Virus record (IMG/VR): IMGVR_UViG_3300037119_005106
Coordinates: 16,500 to 80,499 of that record
DNA from: a virus
Strand: one strand, 5' to 3'
Length of the DNA: 64,000 nucleotides
Shown: piece by piece, positions 19,140-28,697 of the stretch
How the letters are laid out: each line of letters opens with the position of its first letter
Numbering within the stretch: the first letter of the stretch is position 1
Made by a program: the position numbers and the translations under genes
Notes under the pieces: model-generated
Database searches by the model: none
Told to the model about the DNA's origin: nothing
The model's input: only the letters and a program-made list of their open reading frames with translations

Positions 19140-20171
19140 CTATCTCAAGAAGTTGTTTAAATTATCGTCGGCGCTACCTGATGATGCTGAGCCATTGGCT
19201 TGTGTGACACTTCTACGTCGCTTTTCACCATTACCGGCTAAAGTTTGGAACGCACTTTTAGTGTTGTCACTGTGAGTTGGTCGATTGGCTGTTTTTGAAA
19301 TTTCTTTTTCTAATTCAGCGAATAATGCCAACTTGGCAATCATTTCCTGGCTGTTGTTAACACTCTCGAAAAATTTATTTGTTCTAACGCTTTGATACGC
19401 TTTTTGTATAATTTCTTTGGTAACCGTAACACCCATGAATTCTTGTTGGGTGAATATTTCTGCAAAAGCATCCTGAAGGTCACTTGTATTCTTTTTAGAA
19501 ATAGCATTTTGAGTTTCTATTCTTTTGTTGTCAATCTTATCAATAGAAGATTGTGCTTTCTCTTTGTTTGAATTAAGATTCGCTCTTAGAGTATTTGCAT
19601 AACCATCCAATTGGTTAAGGTCAATCATTCCCTGAAGTTTTTCTTCAATCTCATCCAATACATCCGTATCAGTGATATCTCTTTTCTCGCCTTTAGCTTC
19701 CGAAATTAGTTGCTCTCTGATTAATTCCTCATTAGACAACTGAATGTAACGGTCATACAATCCAACTTTATTGGTAAGTGCTTTGTATTCGTTTTCTTCT
19801 TTCTGAAGATCTGATTCTTCTTCTTGAGATTTAAGACTGTTTTTTAAATCATCAACTGTTTTGAAGTTGGTACCTAACTTTTTGTTAAGAACGGTAAGTT
19901 CTTCTTCTTTGAATTCGGCATCATCTTCTTCTTCGTTTTCATCATCATCTTCCTCATCCGGAAACATTTTATCTTCTTCTTCCTCTTCCTCGTATTCTTC
20001 TTCTTCAAATTCTTCTTCAAAACTTTGAAAAGGTTTGTCGATATTTAAAAGTTCATCTTCATCATCATCGTGATCATCAAGACCATCTTGTAATGTTTGA
20101 AATAAGTTGTCCTCAGTATGCAAAGCATCAGAACCTCTATTTTCTTCGAAATCTTCTTCTTCTCTTGCCAT
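19140..20171 (-). CDS. Acidic scaffold-type protein
   Basis: 343 residues. The first ~115 are extremely rich in Glu and Asp, and most of the remainder is predicted helical coiled coil (about 115-300). The C-terminal ~40 residues are basic and polar. Length, charge and position directly before the major capsid gene are those of a phage scaffold that shapes the procapsid and then leaves. There is no visible protease motif. A TAnnTTTG box lies 32-39 bases upstream of the start. Confidence 0.7.
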   Translation of the reverse strand: MAREEEDFEENRGSDALHTEDNLFQTLQDGLDDHDDDEDELLNIDKPFQSFEEEFEEEEYEEEEEEDKMFPDEEDDDENEEEDDAEFKEEELTVLNKKLGTNFKTVDDLKNSLKSQEEESDLQKEENEYKALTNKVGLYDRYIQLSNEELIREQLISEAKGEKRDITDTDVLDEIEEKLQGMIDLNQLDGYANTLRANLNSNKEKAQSSIDKIDNKRIETQNAISKKNTSDLQDAFAEIFTQQEFMGVTVTKEIIQKAYQSVRTNKFFESVNNSQEMIAKLALFAELEKEISKTANRPTHSDNTKSAFQTLAGNGEKRRRSVTQANGSASSGSADDNLNNFLR

Positions 20172-20202
20172 GATATTTTTCCTTTTTAATTATTTATTTT
20201 AA

Positions 20203-20210
20203 CAAATGTA
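20203..20210 (-). promoter_or_regulatory. Candidate -7 box (TACATTTG) for scaffold-MCP
   Basis: Minus-strand TACATTTG matches TAnnTTTG in the 43-base gap between portal and scaffold genes and would start transcription about 25 bases before the scaffold ATG. Confidence 0.45.
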
Positions 20211-20214
20211 AAAA

Positions 20215-22470
20215 TTATTTTGATGTTTCAGACCTTTTCTGCTCAGCCAATAGCAAATCTTTTTCTATATCAGCTAGTTTGACTTTTTCAGAAGAAGCAT
20301 TTTTATTCATTTCACGTACCGCCTGGCCATTAGTTTGAATAGTAGCAACATCAATATTGTTTTTGAATTCTTCACGTTTCAAGTCAGCTTTATCACTCTC
20401 AATTTTGGCAGTAGCTTCTTGTGCTGATTTTTGAGCATCAGCAGCAGCTTGAGCTTCTTGTGCTTTTAATTTTTCCAAAGCTTTTACCGCACGCTTGAAT
20501 ATTGCTTCACTCTCACCAGCAGTATCAGCATTTAATGTTTCAATCAATGACAATATTAAATCCGGAGTAGCCGCATTTGATAAAGCTTGAGTAGCAGCTT
20601 GGTCGATAACTGATTTTTTCTTTTGCTCAGCAAAGTTATCAGCGATATACACACCAACATCCTCTTGGAAGTATTCCGGATATACTTTGAAAAATGAAGT
20701 TTTTAAATCTCCAAAAATATATTGGGTAACTTCTCCTTCTTCGTAAACATGCTTTCCTTTCATCAATACCTTATCCAAAAGGTATTTTATAAACGATTCA
20801 AAAGGTTTTACATAAATCTCTGTTCTCGCTGTCGATTGGCTTACAGCACGCTCTGTTCCTGTAGCACTTTCATACTGGTCAATATTACCTTCACGCTGTG
20901 GAGATAAACCTAAAAACTTACCCGCCAATTCTTCAATAAGTCCAAGCATATTGAATATGTCTTGCATCAATCCTTTGGTAGATAAATCTAATGATGTAAA
21001 CTGATTGAAATTATAACGGGATTGTTTATCGGCTGAATTAATAATCAAGAACTGATCCTTTTTGGCGTGATGCATTACTCTATTAATTGCATTACTATAT
21101 CCACCTGATTTCAAGAACTGCTTCGGAACTTGTGCAGCATCATATACCAACACTCGGCCATTATTTCTACGCATGGCTAAACGTAGTTCAAAAAGACACT
21201 CCGAAGCAAAGTCTTGTAACTGTAATAATTTATATGCTGCAGAGCGCATTTGCATATTACTTAAATTATTGTTTCTTCTGATTGCTGCAACAAAGATAGA
21301 ATCTTCTTTAGGATTATCAATACGGGAAGCTCTTTCATTATCTACTCCCCATTCCAAAACTAGATTAGGACCACACATTAGACAATGGCGTTTTTCTTGA
21401 ACCCATATAGATTTTACATCATCCCCTTTTCTAGCCTTATAGCCATCTGGAATACTTTTGTATATTTCTTTTCCGGTTTTCTTATTGATAGAAACTTTTA
21501 CAGATACTCTTTTTTGAGATATCCATACCATTTCAACACAACGAATACGAAGATTGTTTTTATCTCCCTGAATCCAATTGGAGTAATTGGTATCTAAACC
21601 ACCCATTCCCATACCACCAAGATAATCTTCATCCATCATAGAAGAACCGATAGGATTTACTTGCATATAGCTTTGAAGCGTTTGAGTTTCTTCATCGGTA
21701 AGTTCGTATGTATTGATTATCTCATTGTAACCAAGAACTTTGTTGAAGATAAGATATTGTGGATTGTCTTGTATTTCAGAATCCGGATTAAAATCCATTT
21801 CCGTTTCAAAAATATTCAGTTTTCTAATATTCGGACTTCCATCCTTTTCATCAATATAACCAATACACTCATCATACAAAAGGAAGTCAAGGTATAAGTC
21901 TTTGATTTTGTCAATATTCTTTTTACTGATAAGAACTTGATTTAGTATGGTATCAGAAACCTGCTCTGAAATTGTTTTGTAACCTTGCTCAAAGAATTCT
22001 TCGATATTTGGTGGAAGTTCTTTATCTGGAGAAGCAGTTTCGGGAGTAAACCCTAATTGTGGTTCCAATTGCTTATTGACTTCACGAAGTAGTTCTTCGG
22101 AAACCATATCAAACAATTCATTTAACTTAGCTGTCTGAGCCTTTTTATTTATAACATAGGTTTTGCGCTTAATACCACGAGTCATAAACTCACCCACCAT
22201 TTGCTCCAACTTACTTTCTACAAGAGGATAGTCAATCCATTCCATTCCCAAACTCATAGCGTATGGATGTGTGACTGGCATGGTATTTCTATTATGCTCT
22301 TCACTTTGCTGACAGCTATAAGCTCTCCAACATTTTAACTGCATAGCCTTTCTTTCGGAAAGAGTTCTAGAAGAATCAAAATTTACAAAATTCACAACAT
22401 GTGCTTTGTGCCACTCCTTGTCTTTCTCTTTTTCTGAAATCTTCTGATTGGTAAGAATGTATGAGTTCAT
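20215..22470 (-). CDS. Portal protein
   Basis: 751 residues, located between TerL and the scaffold as in most tailed phages. It is helix-rich with a long central domain (about 150-560) and a C-terminal stretch (about 640-751) of Ala/Lys/Glu coiled coil. The region NSRTLSERKAMQLKCWRAYS near the N-terminus and the long wing are like large podovirus portals. The dodecamer forms the DNA channel at one capsid vertex and docks TerL. The Ala/Gln/Glu-rich tail may form the barrel. Confidence 0.8.
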   Translation of the reverse strand: MNSYILTNQKISEKEKDKEWHKAHVVNFVNFDSSRTLSERKAMQLKCWRAYSCQQSEEHNRNTMPVTHPYAMSLGMEWIDYPLVESKLEQMVGEFMTRGIKRKTYVINKKAQTAKLNELFDMVSEELLREVNKQLEPQLGFTPETASPDKELPPNIEEFFEQGYKTISEQVSDTILNQVLISKKNIDKIKDLYLDFLLYDECIGYIDEKDGSPNIRKLNIFETEMDFNPDSEIQDNPQYLIFNKVLGYNEIINTYELTDEETQTLQSYMQVNPIGSSMMDEDYLGGMGMGGLDTNYSNWIQGDKNNLRIRCVEMVWISQKRVSVKVSINKKTGKEIYKSIPDGYKARKGDDVKSIWVQEKRHCLMCGPNLVLEWGVDNERASRIDNPKEDSIFVAAIRRNNNLSNMQMRSAAYKLLQLQDFASECLFELRLAMRRNNGRVLVYDAAQVPKQFLKSGGYSNAINRVMHHAKKDQFLIINSADKQSRYNFNQFTSLDLSTKGLMQDIFNMLGLIEELAGKFLGLSPQREGNIDQYESATGTERAVSQSTARTEIYVKPFESFIKYLLDKVLMKGKHVYEEGEVTQYIFGDLKTSFFKVYPEYFQEDVGVYIADNFAEQKKKSVIDQAATQALSNAATPDLILSLIETLNADTAGESEAIFKRAVKALEKLKAQEAQAAADAQKSAQEATAKIESDKADLKREEFKNNIDVATIQTNGQAVREMNKNASSEKVKLADIEKDLLLAEQKRSETSK

Positions 22471-22503
22471 TGGATATTATTTTTATGTAAAATTATTACT
22501 TTT

Positions 22504-24681
22504 TTACGAGTGTTCAATATTTTTTAAAATTTCTTGTTGGATTAAATCCTCAAAGGATGTTTTTCGCTTGCCTTCATACTCTTTTTTAAGGGATTCAAGA
22601 TTCTTTTTATCCTCAGCACGCTTACGTGTAATCTCTCGTCGGTCATAATCAGTAAGATGGATATCGGGATTAAATGTTTCCAACATATCTAAGTCTTGAC
22701 CACTATATGTTTTTACAAGAACGTTTCCTTTCTTATCCACATCATAATAAGCCATTGCATCAAATATGTTTTGACCATCATCATAATCATCATCATCTTC
22801 CTCTACTGTCATTTCAAACATTTCCAGTTTGTAAAGTAGAACGATCATGTAAGCCATAGCGATATCTGTATTGGTATCTCCAAAATCGATAAGGTCAAGC
22901 AATATATTTTTGAACCAAATATTTTCAGAATTATTCTTAACCTCGGCTTTAAGTAATTTGGTACCCAATACTTTTACATCGGTAGTCATACGTTGACCAA
23001 ATTCATTCTTGGCTTTGGTAGGACCTAAATCTTTTCTTAAATCAGGACGTATTTTCAAATACTTCTCAGCGCCTACATCCTTGAAGTAACTTTCGATAGC
23101 AATTTTAGAATATTCAAAAAGCAATTCATAATTGTAATAGATAGCCAACTTCACATTATTCTCATAAAACGTATCATCATTACTTGAATCGCCACGTTCT
23201 GCCAATACCGCTATTGGTAGATTGAATTCTCTTGATGGTCCAGCATAGGTTCTAAAAACAACTGTAGAACCATCGGAAGCCGTTTTGGAATCTTCCTCTA
23301 CTTCCTCATCATAACTATCACAACCAGCGATATCAGGTTTGTGGTCCATATCATCATGATTAATAGGATCCGCTATTTTCTGAATAACTCCATTCTCATC
23401 ATCGAACCAACGAAGCTTGGATTTGTTTTTAATACGGAGTTTTGTTTTCTCCTTGGTATCTTTACATTTCTGCAAAGATTTTATAGTACGTTCATCATCT
23501 ACCCATTCTAGGCGACCTCTCCTAACATCATAAGGACAAAGCCCTTCTTCTATTACCATCAACTGATTGTTCAGTTTAACGCGGTCAAGAATACCCCCTT
23601 TGGTTTTAATGAAAATCTCAGATTCTTTAATTGGATAAGACTGTATGTGTTTGGTAATACCATCTTTGGATTTGGAAGCAATTTTACGTTGGTCAATAAT
23701 ATGCTTTAACGCTGCTTCTTGGTTTGTTCTACCGGTTCTAATATCAAAGAACGATGGCTGTTGAACACCTGTTTTGGCATCAGTTTCTCCATCCCCTGGA
23801 TAATATTCATAAGCCGGAATAAATACTTTTTCAAGATTGTAGGCTTTGTGGTTCTCCCACATTTCCATATAACCTTTTGAACCTTTTTCAATCTGTCCAC
23901 CGGTACCATAAATCAATGGAGTTCCAAATTGTATCGCTCCATCTTTAAAACAAGGTTCTGTTGATTTATAGGAAGCAATTAGATTACCAAATAAACCCGC
24001 TTCCTCAAAAATAACCAAAGACATAGAAGCACCCTCGAATCCAGCACTATCAACAAACATGGTTCGGATAAGCATTTCAGATTCTAAACCACATTCAATA
24101 GATTGCTTATTTACGATATCGCTATATCCTAGTTTCAGCAATTTATCATTTTTCAATAATCTGGCAGAAGCATACTCAGGTCTTATGTTTTTAAGCAAGG
24201 ACATTACTTTGTCTACAAAACCATCAACCTTGTCTTGCTTACCAGCACATACACCAATACGGTTACGCAAGTGCATGATGAGTTCATATTCAGCCTGACA
24301 AGCTCCAAACTCTGATAAACCAACCCTACGAGGTTTACCAACAATTAAACCATAACGATGTTTCTTGGCATCATAGGTAATTTTAAATAATCTATTATCA
24401 AGTTCCCGATAGTACGGTGAATGGAGTTTCTTTCTTGAAGCACCTTGTGGAAGCATTTCAATTTGATTCATATTTAAATGAAAGTAATGCTCTCCAGTAA
24501 TATCGTTCATTCCTCTTGGCTTGAAACCAAAAAGACATCGATCATCTTGTTCATCCCAAAAATCATCATAAGCTAAAGTTCCTGGTCTAAGTGAATGGGA
24601 ATACTTTATGACTTTTTCATCATAAACAAGCGGACTAAAACGCTGAGCATTGTAGGTGTGATCAAGAATTGTAACAGCCAT
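22504..24681 (-). CDS. Terminase large subunit
   Basis: 725 residues, the motor that packages DNA into the procapsid. The ATPase domain has a deviant Walker A at about 115-124 (GKPRRVGLSE) and a Walker B at 222-228 (LVIFEEA) with adjacent acidic residue. A nuclease-type domain follows, with acidic candidates in IAGCDSYDEE and near the C-terminus (FDAMAYYDVD). The segment at 253-292 (GTPLIYGTGG onwards) is echoed in the 141-aa protein at 31.0-31.5 kb. The gene is preceded by small acidic and helical genes and followed by the portal. Confidence 0.9.
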   Translation of the reverse strand: MAVTILDHTYNAQRFSPLVYDEKVIKYSHSLRPGTLAYDDFWDEQDDRCLFGFKPRGMNDITGEHYFHLNMNQIEMLPQGASRKKLHSPYYRELDNRLFKITYDAKKHRYGLIVGKPRRVGLSEFGACQAEYELIMHLRNRIGVCAGKQDKVDGFVDKVMSLLKNIRPEYASARLLKNDKLLKLGYSDIVNKQSIECGLESEMLIRTMFVDSAGFEGASMSLVIFEEAGLFGNLIASYKSTEPCFKDGAIQFGTPLIYGTGGQIEKGSKGYMEMWENHKAYNLEKVFIPAYEYYPGDGETDAKTGVQQPSFFDIRTGRTNQEAALKHIIDQRKIASKSKDGITKHIQSYPIKESEIFIKTKGGILDRVKLNNQLMVIEEGLCPYDVRRGRLEWVDDERTIKSLQKCKDTKEKTKLRIKNKSKLRWFDDENGVIQKIADPINHDDMDHKPDIAGCDSYDEEVEEDSKTASDGSTVVFRTYAGPSREFNLPIAVLAERGDSSNDDTFYENNVKLAIYYNYELLFEYSKIAIESYFKDVGAEKYLKIRPDLRKDLGPTKAKNEFGQRMTTDVKVLGTKLLKAEVKNNSENIWFKNILLDLIDFGDTNTDIAMAYMIVLLYKLEMFEMTVEEDDDDYDDGQNIFDAMAYYDVDKKGNVLVKTYSGQDLDMLETFNPDIHLTDYDRREITRKRAEDKKNLESLKKEYEGKRKTSFEDLIQQEILKNIEHS

Positions 24682-24699
24682 AGATTGTAATTTAAAATA

Positions 24700-24734
24700 G
24701 AAACAGCTTTCGCAAATAAATGGAAAGCTGTTTC
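24700..24734 (-). terminator. Hairpin in the gap before TerL
   Basis: GAAACAGCTTTC and GAAAGCTGTTTC are perfectly complementary 12-base arms with an 11-base loop. On the minus strand it lies between the 143-aa gene and TerL. The downstream T tract is only moderate (TATTTTAAATT), so it may be an attenuator or a processing site. Confidence 0.65.
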
Positions 24735-24778
24735 AGAACAAATAAAAAAGAAGGACTTTTCAGAATGTAAATACAGAA

Positions 24779-25210
24779 CTATTCCTCTATTTTATTCAGT
24801 TTCTCAAGCTTGTCCGATAACGCATCACGTTGAGCAATTGCTTCGATAAGTTGCGTTCTTAAACTTTTAATTGTTTCTTGATTTGCTTTTAGAACCGTTT
24901 TGAAATGGTCTTTCTCAACCGCAGTAGCAGGTTTAGCAAATACATGTTCTTCTTCTTCCGGAACTTCTTCCTCTGATGCTGGAATTTCCTCATCAGGAAC
25001 TTCTGAACTTGGCGCTCCTTCTTCTGGAACAACAGTATCAGGAAATTTTTTCTCAAAAACTTTGTCCACATCTTCTGAAGAAGCTTCAGGAGGTAATGGC
25101 GTTTTTAATAATTCTAAATCTGTTTCAGCTTTCGGTGCTTCCGGAATCTGACTCTCTTGCTTTGGCAAGTTCTCGTTCTCTTGCTTCGGCTTCTCTTTTT
25201 TGTCGTTCAT
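24779..25210 (-). CDS. Acidic Pro/Glu-rich protein, 143 aa
   Basis: The N-terminal 90 residues are dominated by Glu, Pro and Ser. The last ~45 are a helical, likely coiled-coil segment ending at the stop. It lies just before TerL and overlaps the 208-aa gene by 86 bases. A small terminase-associated or packaging role is possible from position only; no HTH typical of TerS is seen. Confidence 0.5.
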   Translation of the reverse strand: MNDKKEKPKQENENLPKQESQIPEAPKAETDLELLKTPLPPEASSEDVDKVFEKKFPDTVVPEEGAPSSEVPDEEIPASEEEVPEEEEHVFAKPATAVEKDHFKTVLKANQETIKSLRTQLIEAIAQRDALSDKLEKLNKIEE

Positions 25211-25751
25211 AATAGAATGATTTTTTGTCTAGAATTTTTACTTCCAAACGGGTTAATTTATATCCATTTCTAACAGGACTCTCAGCAAACTTTTCCTTAT
25301 TCCCATTCTTTTTATCAAAAGCATCATGAAGATCGTTGATATTGGAAAGTTCTTTTAGCAAAGAAGTTTTCTGAAAGGTTGTTTCGGCATTCTTAATTTC
25401 ATTCAGCTTATTAATTCTAAGCTGCTCCATCAATCCCTTTTCTTCCAAAGATGGATTGTATTGAAGTTCTTTATAATTGATACAAGCAAGCTGTATTTCA
25501 TCACAATTCCAATTCAAAGCCTTTCTATTGTTAAAAACAATATTCATTGCTTTCAATGGTTTTTCCTTCTCGCTGTAGTTGTTAATTATAGAACCATAAT
25601 CAATCACTAAAGCTACACAAGTTAAGGCTTGAATACCATACCCTTCTTTGTTTACCAAATCCCTAAAAGATTCAATAGCCATCCAATTGTCTAATTCATC
25701 ATCATCTTTTATCAGTCCAGTAATCGGATTTAATTGCAATAGATACATCAA
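25125..25751 (-). CDS. Pre-terminase hypothetical protein, 208 aa
   Basis: Helical protein beginning MMYLLQLNP, with a Lys/Glu/Arg-rich helix at the C-terminus. No family recognised. It could be part of the small-terminase or packaging group, since it lies in the stretch where TerS would be expected, but no DNA-binding motif is evident. Confidence 0.5.
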   Translation of the reverse strand: MMYLLQLNPITGLIKDDDELDNWMAIESFRDLVNKEGYGIQALTCVALVIDYGSIINNYSEKEKPLKAMNIVFNNRKALNWNCDEIQLACINYKELQYNPSLEEKGLMEQLRINKLNEIKNAETTFQKTSLLKELSNINDLHDAFDKKNGNKEKFAESPVRNGYKLTRLEVKILDKKSFYYERQKREAEARERELAKARESDSGSTES

Positions 25752-25759
25752 AAGTATGT

Positions 25760-26077
25760 TTAATTTTTAATAAATACACTATATTTTTTCAAACCATATT
25801 CATTAATCAGATTGAAATATTGTCTTTTCTCTACAAAAATATCAAATCTTTCCATTACTGCTTTAAAAATATCTTTTTTTAATACTTCTGGAAATACCTT
25901 AGAAAACAATTCATTAAGATATCCAACCTTGTATTCTGATTTTTCTTTATTCAAAGTGATGTGTTCTGGAATATAAACTTTAGGATATTTTAAAAAAAGG
26001 ACATCCCTTAACGAAGCGGTTTCTTGCTCCGTTAAAAGGGATGGATCTTTTATATATTTTCCATTAAGTATTATCAT
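25760..26077 (-). CDS. Hypothetical protein, 105 aa
   Basis: I chose the ATG at 26077 (MIILNGKYI) rather than the upstream frame start at 26128, as it leaves a 14-base overlap with the preceding gene, in keeping with its neighbours. Helical, Lys/Phe-rich, no recognised family. It belongs to the small-gene run between GroEL and terminase. Confidence 0.5.
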   Translation of the reverse strand: MIILNGKYIKDPSLLTEQETASLRDVLFLKYPKVYIPEHITLNKEKSEYKVGYLNELFSKVFPEVLKKDIFKAVMERFDIFVEKRQYFNLINEYGLKKYSVFIKN

Positions 26078-26474
26078 CACTTGCGATTGACAAATTAGAA
26101 ACATTTTCTTCCGAAATACGCTTGGCATCCTCGGCTAACTTTTTGTTCTCAGCTTCAGCTGCATTATTCTTAGCAGAGATAAAAGCATCAAACTCCTTGA
26201 TGATGGATTGGCTACGACGAACACCGAACTTCATTCCCAAGTCCTTTTTAATTCTCATATCCAATTCCTTTTGCACTTCTGCATAAATCTCATCAGCTTC
26301 CGTTCTAGCATCAATTGATTTGTAAACAATTTTCTCTATTTCTTCTTTGGTACAAAAACCGCCAGAAACAGCTCTTTCCGCTTCGCCTTGGATTTCAATA
26401 TTAGTAGTGATGATATTCTCCAAGATGGTAGAATAGTTCAATAAATCTGAGGTAGTTAACTTTTCTAAGTTCAT
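26064..26474 (-). CDS. Helical hypothetical protein, 136 aa
   Basis: Nearly all helical, with an Ala/Glu/Lys-rich coiled coil after residue 85 and a polar end. It starts five bases after the GroEL stop, in the same operon. No family recognised. It might be a small packaging or chaperone-associated protein; only the context suggests this. Confidence 0.5.
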   Translation of the reverse strand: MNLEKLTTSDLLNYSTILENIITTNIEIQGEAERAVSGGFCTKEEIEKIVYKSIDARTEADEIYAEVQKELDMRIKKDLGMKFGVRRSQSIIKEFDAFISAKNNAAEAENKKLAEDAKRISEENVSNLSIASDDNT

Positions 26475-26478
26475 AATT

Positions 26479-28026
26479 TTATTGGTTGTGTGTTTCCACG
26501 ATTAGACATTCGGTTGACAGAACAGTAAGAGCAATACTTACCGCATTAGTAAGTCCATTGATAGAAACACTTATTGGATCCACAATACCTGATTCATAAA
26601 GATTCTCAAACTTTCTTGTTTTGGCATTATATCCTTTTTCGAAAGAAATAGCATTTCCAATTTTAAGTATTTCATCATCATTATGAAATGAGTTCTTTAA
26701 AATTTCAGCAAAAGGTCGACAAATAGATGAATAAAAAATAGTTTGAAAAGGATCAGGATTTCTTATATCTTTTGAAAGCAATACCAAACTCTGACCACCA
26801 CCTATAATCACATTGTCTTTCAATGCAGCTTTACAAGCTTTATAAGCATCTTCCACACGATGCTTCTTTTCCTTGATTTCAATATCACTAGCACCACCAA
26901 CATAGAAAGTAGTAATACCATTTTTCATCTTGTCAATACGCTTGAGCATCGATGTAGAATGATAAGCTGATTTTTCTTCTTTAGAAGCCATTTCCAATAA
27001 GAACAGATATTCATCCAATAACTCTTTTCGAGTTCCTTCAACTTCTCCAAAAACGGTATAACCTTGTTTTACGACAACATTATTGGCTTCTCCAAACTCA
27101 CTATCATATTCATTGAAATTCTGAATAATATCAGCTCCAGTGTATTGAGATAGGTCATTCATGTAATTCATGTACTCATCATTTCTGAATTGGTTTTTAA
27201 TCAAACAGATTTTAATTCCTATACGGTCCATATTGTTGAATTCAACAATACTTTCCACGTCCTTTGAGAAATCTTTGGCAAAAATGATTATAGGCAATGG
27301 ATTTACTTTTGAACCAGTGTCTATCAATCGAATGATTTCTTTTTTATCGGTAAACTCATTGTCATACAAAATAACTTTACATTTATCCGCTTCAAAGTAT
27401 CCTGTTATCGGATTGTTGGCATACTTTCTGTCACAATACCCCATTTCAACAACATATCCTTTGATGATATCCACATAACTTTTACCAGTCATGGTTTCAA
27501 GGATATTGATATAGCCATCTTCTTTGGCGTTGTTAAAAGCTTTTTGGAATAGGTTAGCAATTTCCAAATCATTGTTAGCTGAAGTAAGCGCTACTTTACC
27601 AATTTCTGCTAAAGGAATTTTTACCGAATTCTTTCTAATAGCATTAACGATATATTGCAATTCAGCATTAATAGTTTCTCTGAAAAGATGTTCATTAAAT
27701 CCTGATTTAGAACGAGCTTCCATTCCTAATGCAATTAAGGTGCGACACACAACTGTAGCGCTTGTGGTACCATCACCCGAATCCTCATCGGTTTTACTAG
27801 CCACCTTTTTTACCATCTGAATACCTACGTTAATCACTGGATCGGGATGATTCATTTCCATAGCAACAGTAACACCATCTTTTGTAGCAAAAGGATCTTC
27901 TCCGGCATTCGCTATAATTACAGTTTTACCACTTGGACCAAGTGTGCTTTTAACAGCGTTGTAAAGAAGGTCTACCCCTTCCATCAACTTGTCCTGACTA
28001 TCGTTTAAGTATATCCTTTTTGACAT
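26479..28026 (-). CDS. groEL: Phage-encoded GroEL-type chaperonin
   Basis: 515 residues, slightly shorter than bacterial GroEL. Chaperonin signatures are intact: TLGPSGKTV at 28-36, DGVTVA at 50-55, GDGTTSATV at 84-92 with the ATPase Asp, an IKEKKHRVEDA segment before the second equatorial half, and VIIGGGQSL. There is no Gly-Gly-Met tail. The apical domain is strongly diverged. The family folds proteins in an ATP-driven double ring capped by GroES. The preceding gene encodes a GroES-like domain and overlaps it by 29 bases, so phage capsid folding by a dedicated chaperonin pair is a sensible inference. Confidence 0.9.
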   Translation of the reverse strand: MSKRIYLNDSQDKLMEGVDLLYNAVKSTLGPSGKTVIIANAGEDPFATKDGVTVAMEMNHPDPVINVGIQMVKKVASKTDEDSGDGTTSATVVCRTLIALGMEARSKSGFNEHLFRETINAELQYIVNAIRKNSVKIPLAEIGKVALTSANNDLEIANLFQKAFNNAKEDGYINILETMTGKSYVDIIKGYVVEMGYCDRKYANNPITGYFEADKCKVILYDNEFTDKKEIIRLIDTGSKVNPLPIIIFAKDFSKDVESIVEFNNMDRIGIKICLIKNQFRNDEYMNYMNDLSQYTGADIIQNFNEYDSEFGEANNVVVKQGYTVFGEVEGTRKELLDEYLFLLEMASKEEKSAYHSTSMLKRIDKMKNGITTFYVGGASDIEIKEKKHRVEDAYKACKAALKDNVIIGGGQSLVLLSKDIRNPDPFQTIFYSSICRPFAEILKNSFHNDDEILKIGNAISFEKGYNAKTRKFENLYESGIVDPISVSINGLTNAVSIALTVLSTECLIVETHNQ

Positions 28027-28450
28027 GTTCTGCTTTTAAATGACACTGAATTTCTGCAGTGTTGATTATACAATACGTTTCTCCTTCAAAGCTTTGTTCA
28101 TTGTAGAAACGGTGATTGAACTTTACCAAATCTCCTTTGGCGTATTTCTCATTCCCATTCACTACTTCAAAGAATATGTCCGAAGTATCCTGTGGATCCC
28201 TTTTTTTACTGGTTTCATATTTGACCTTTCTTGTCAAAATATTGCCATTGTCCATTTCCAACAATTCTGCTAGATTCATAATTTTCTTGTCTTTATTTAT
28301 TTCTTTTTTTTTCACTAATCCCATAACTACAATCGAAATGAACATAGTTGCAATTAGGCAACCATAAAAAAAGTCCAAAGGAGTGGTTCTCCTTATCGGA
28401 CTTTCTTTAATAGTTTCTTCAACAATTTCTGGATTGAATAATCTAGCCAT
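27998..28450 (-). CDS. GroES-like co-chaperonin with N-terminal membrane segment
   Basis: 150 residues. Residues about 65-147 follow the GroES beta-barrel pattern: GNILTRKVKYE (like the DRVLVKR strand), a mobile-loop-like DPQDTSDI region, YAKGDLVKFNHRF (like VGDIVIF), and ETYCIINTAEI (like EEYLIMSESDI). Residues about 25-46 form one hydrophobic segment. A second ATG at 28279 follows an A-rich leader and would give a 93-aa protein, the normal GroES length, without the segment. It overlaps GroEL by 29 bases. The GroES assignment is from pattern and context; the two-start idea is inference. Confidence 0.65.
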   Translation of the reverse strand: MARLFNPEIVEETIKESPIRRTTPLDFFYGCLIATMFISIVVMGLVKKKEINKDKKIMNLAELLEMDNGNILTRKVKYETSKKRDPQDTSDIFFEVVNGNEKYAKGDLVKFNHRFYNEQSFEGETYCIINTAEIQCHLKAEHVKKDILKR

Positions 28451-28695
28451 TAAACTACTTGTTTAAAATTTTTTCCAGTCTTGAATTTATTGAACCAATC
28501 TTTGAGAACTACTCCTGGAGCAAAAGCTTCATTAAATTCTTTTGCAGTAACCGGCCAATAATCATAAGAAGCACCTCTTTGAAATTCTACACGAACAACA
28601 GAACTTGGTTTGCCATCAATAGTTTTGTTATGCCATCCAATAGATTTTAGATTGGAACTTTGAACTTCGTGCTGAATATTTATCTCTTTTGCCAT
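28450..28695 (-). CDS. KTSC-domain protein
   Basis: I place the start at 28695 (MAKEINIQ), not at 28797, because this leaves a 2-base gap after the previous gene. 81 residues. The motifs SSNLKSIGWH, VRVEFQRGASYDYWPV and a final Phe-x-Lys-Phe end fit the KTSC domain, a small beta domain common in phages and near lysyl-tRNA synthetase or RNA-metabolism genes. Its function is not known. It shares a base with the GroES-like gene stop/start junction. Confidence 0.7.
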   Translation of the reverse strand: MAKEINIQHEVQSSNLKSIGWHNKTIDGKPSSVVRVEFQRGASYDYWPVTAKEFNEAFAPGVVLKDWFNKFKTGKNFKQVV

Positions 28696-28697
28696 GA

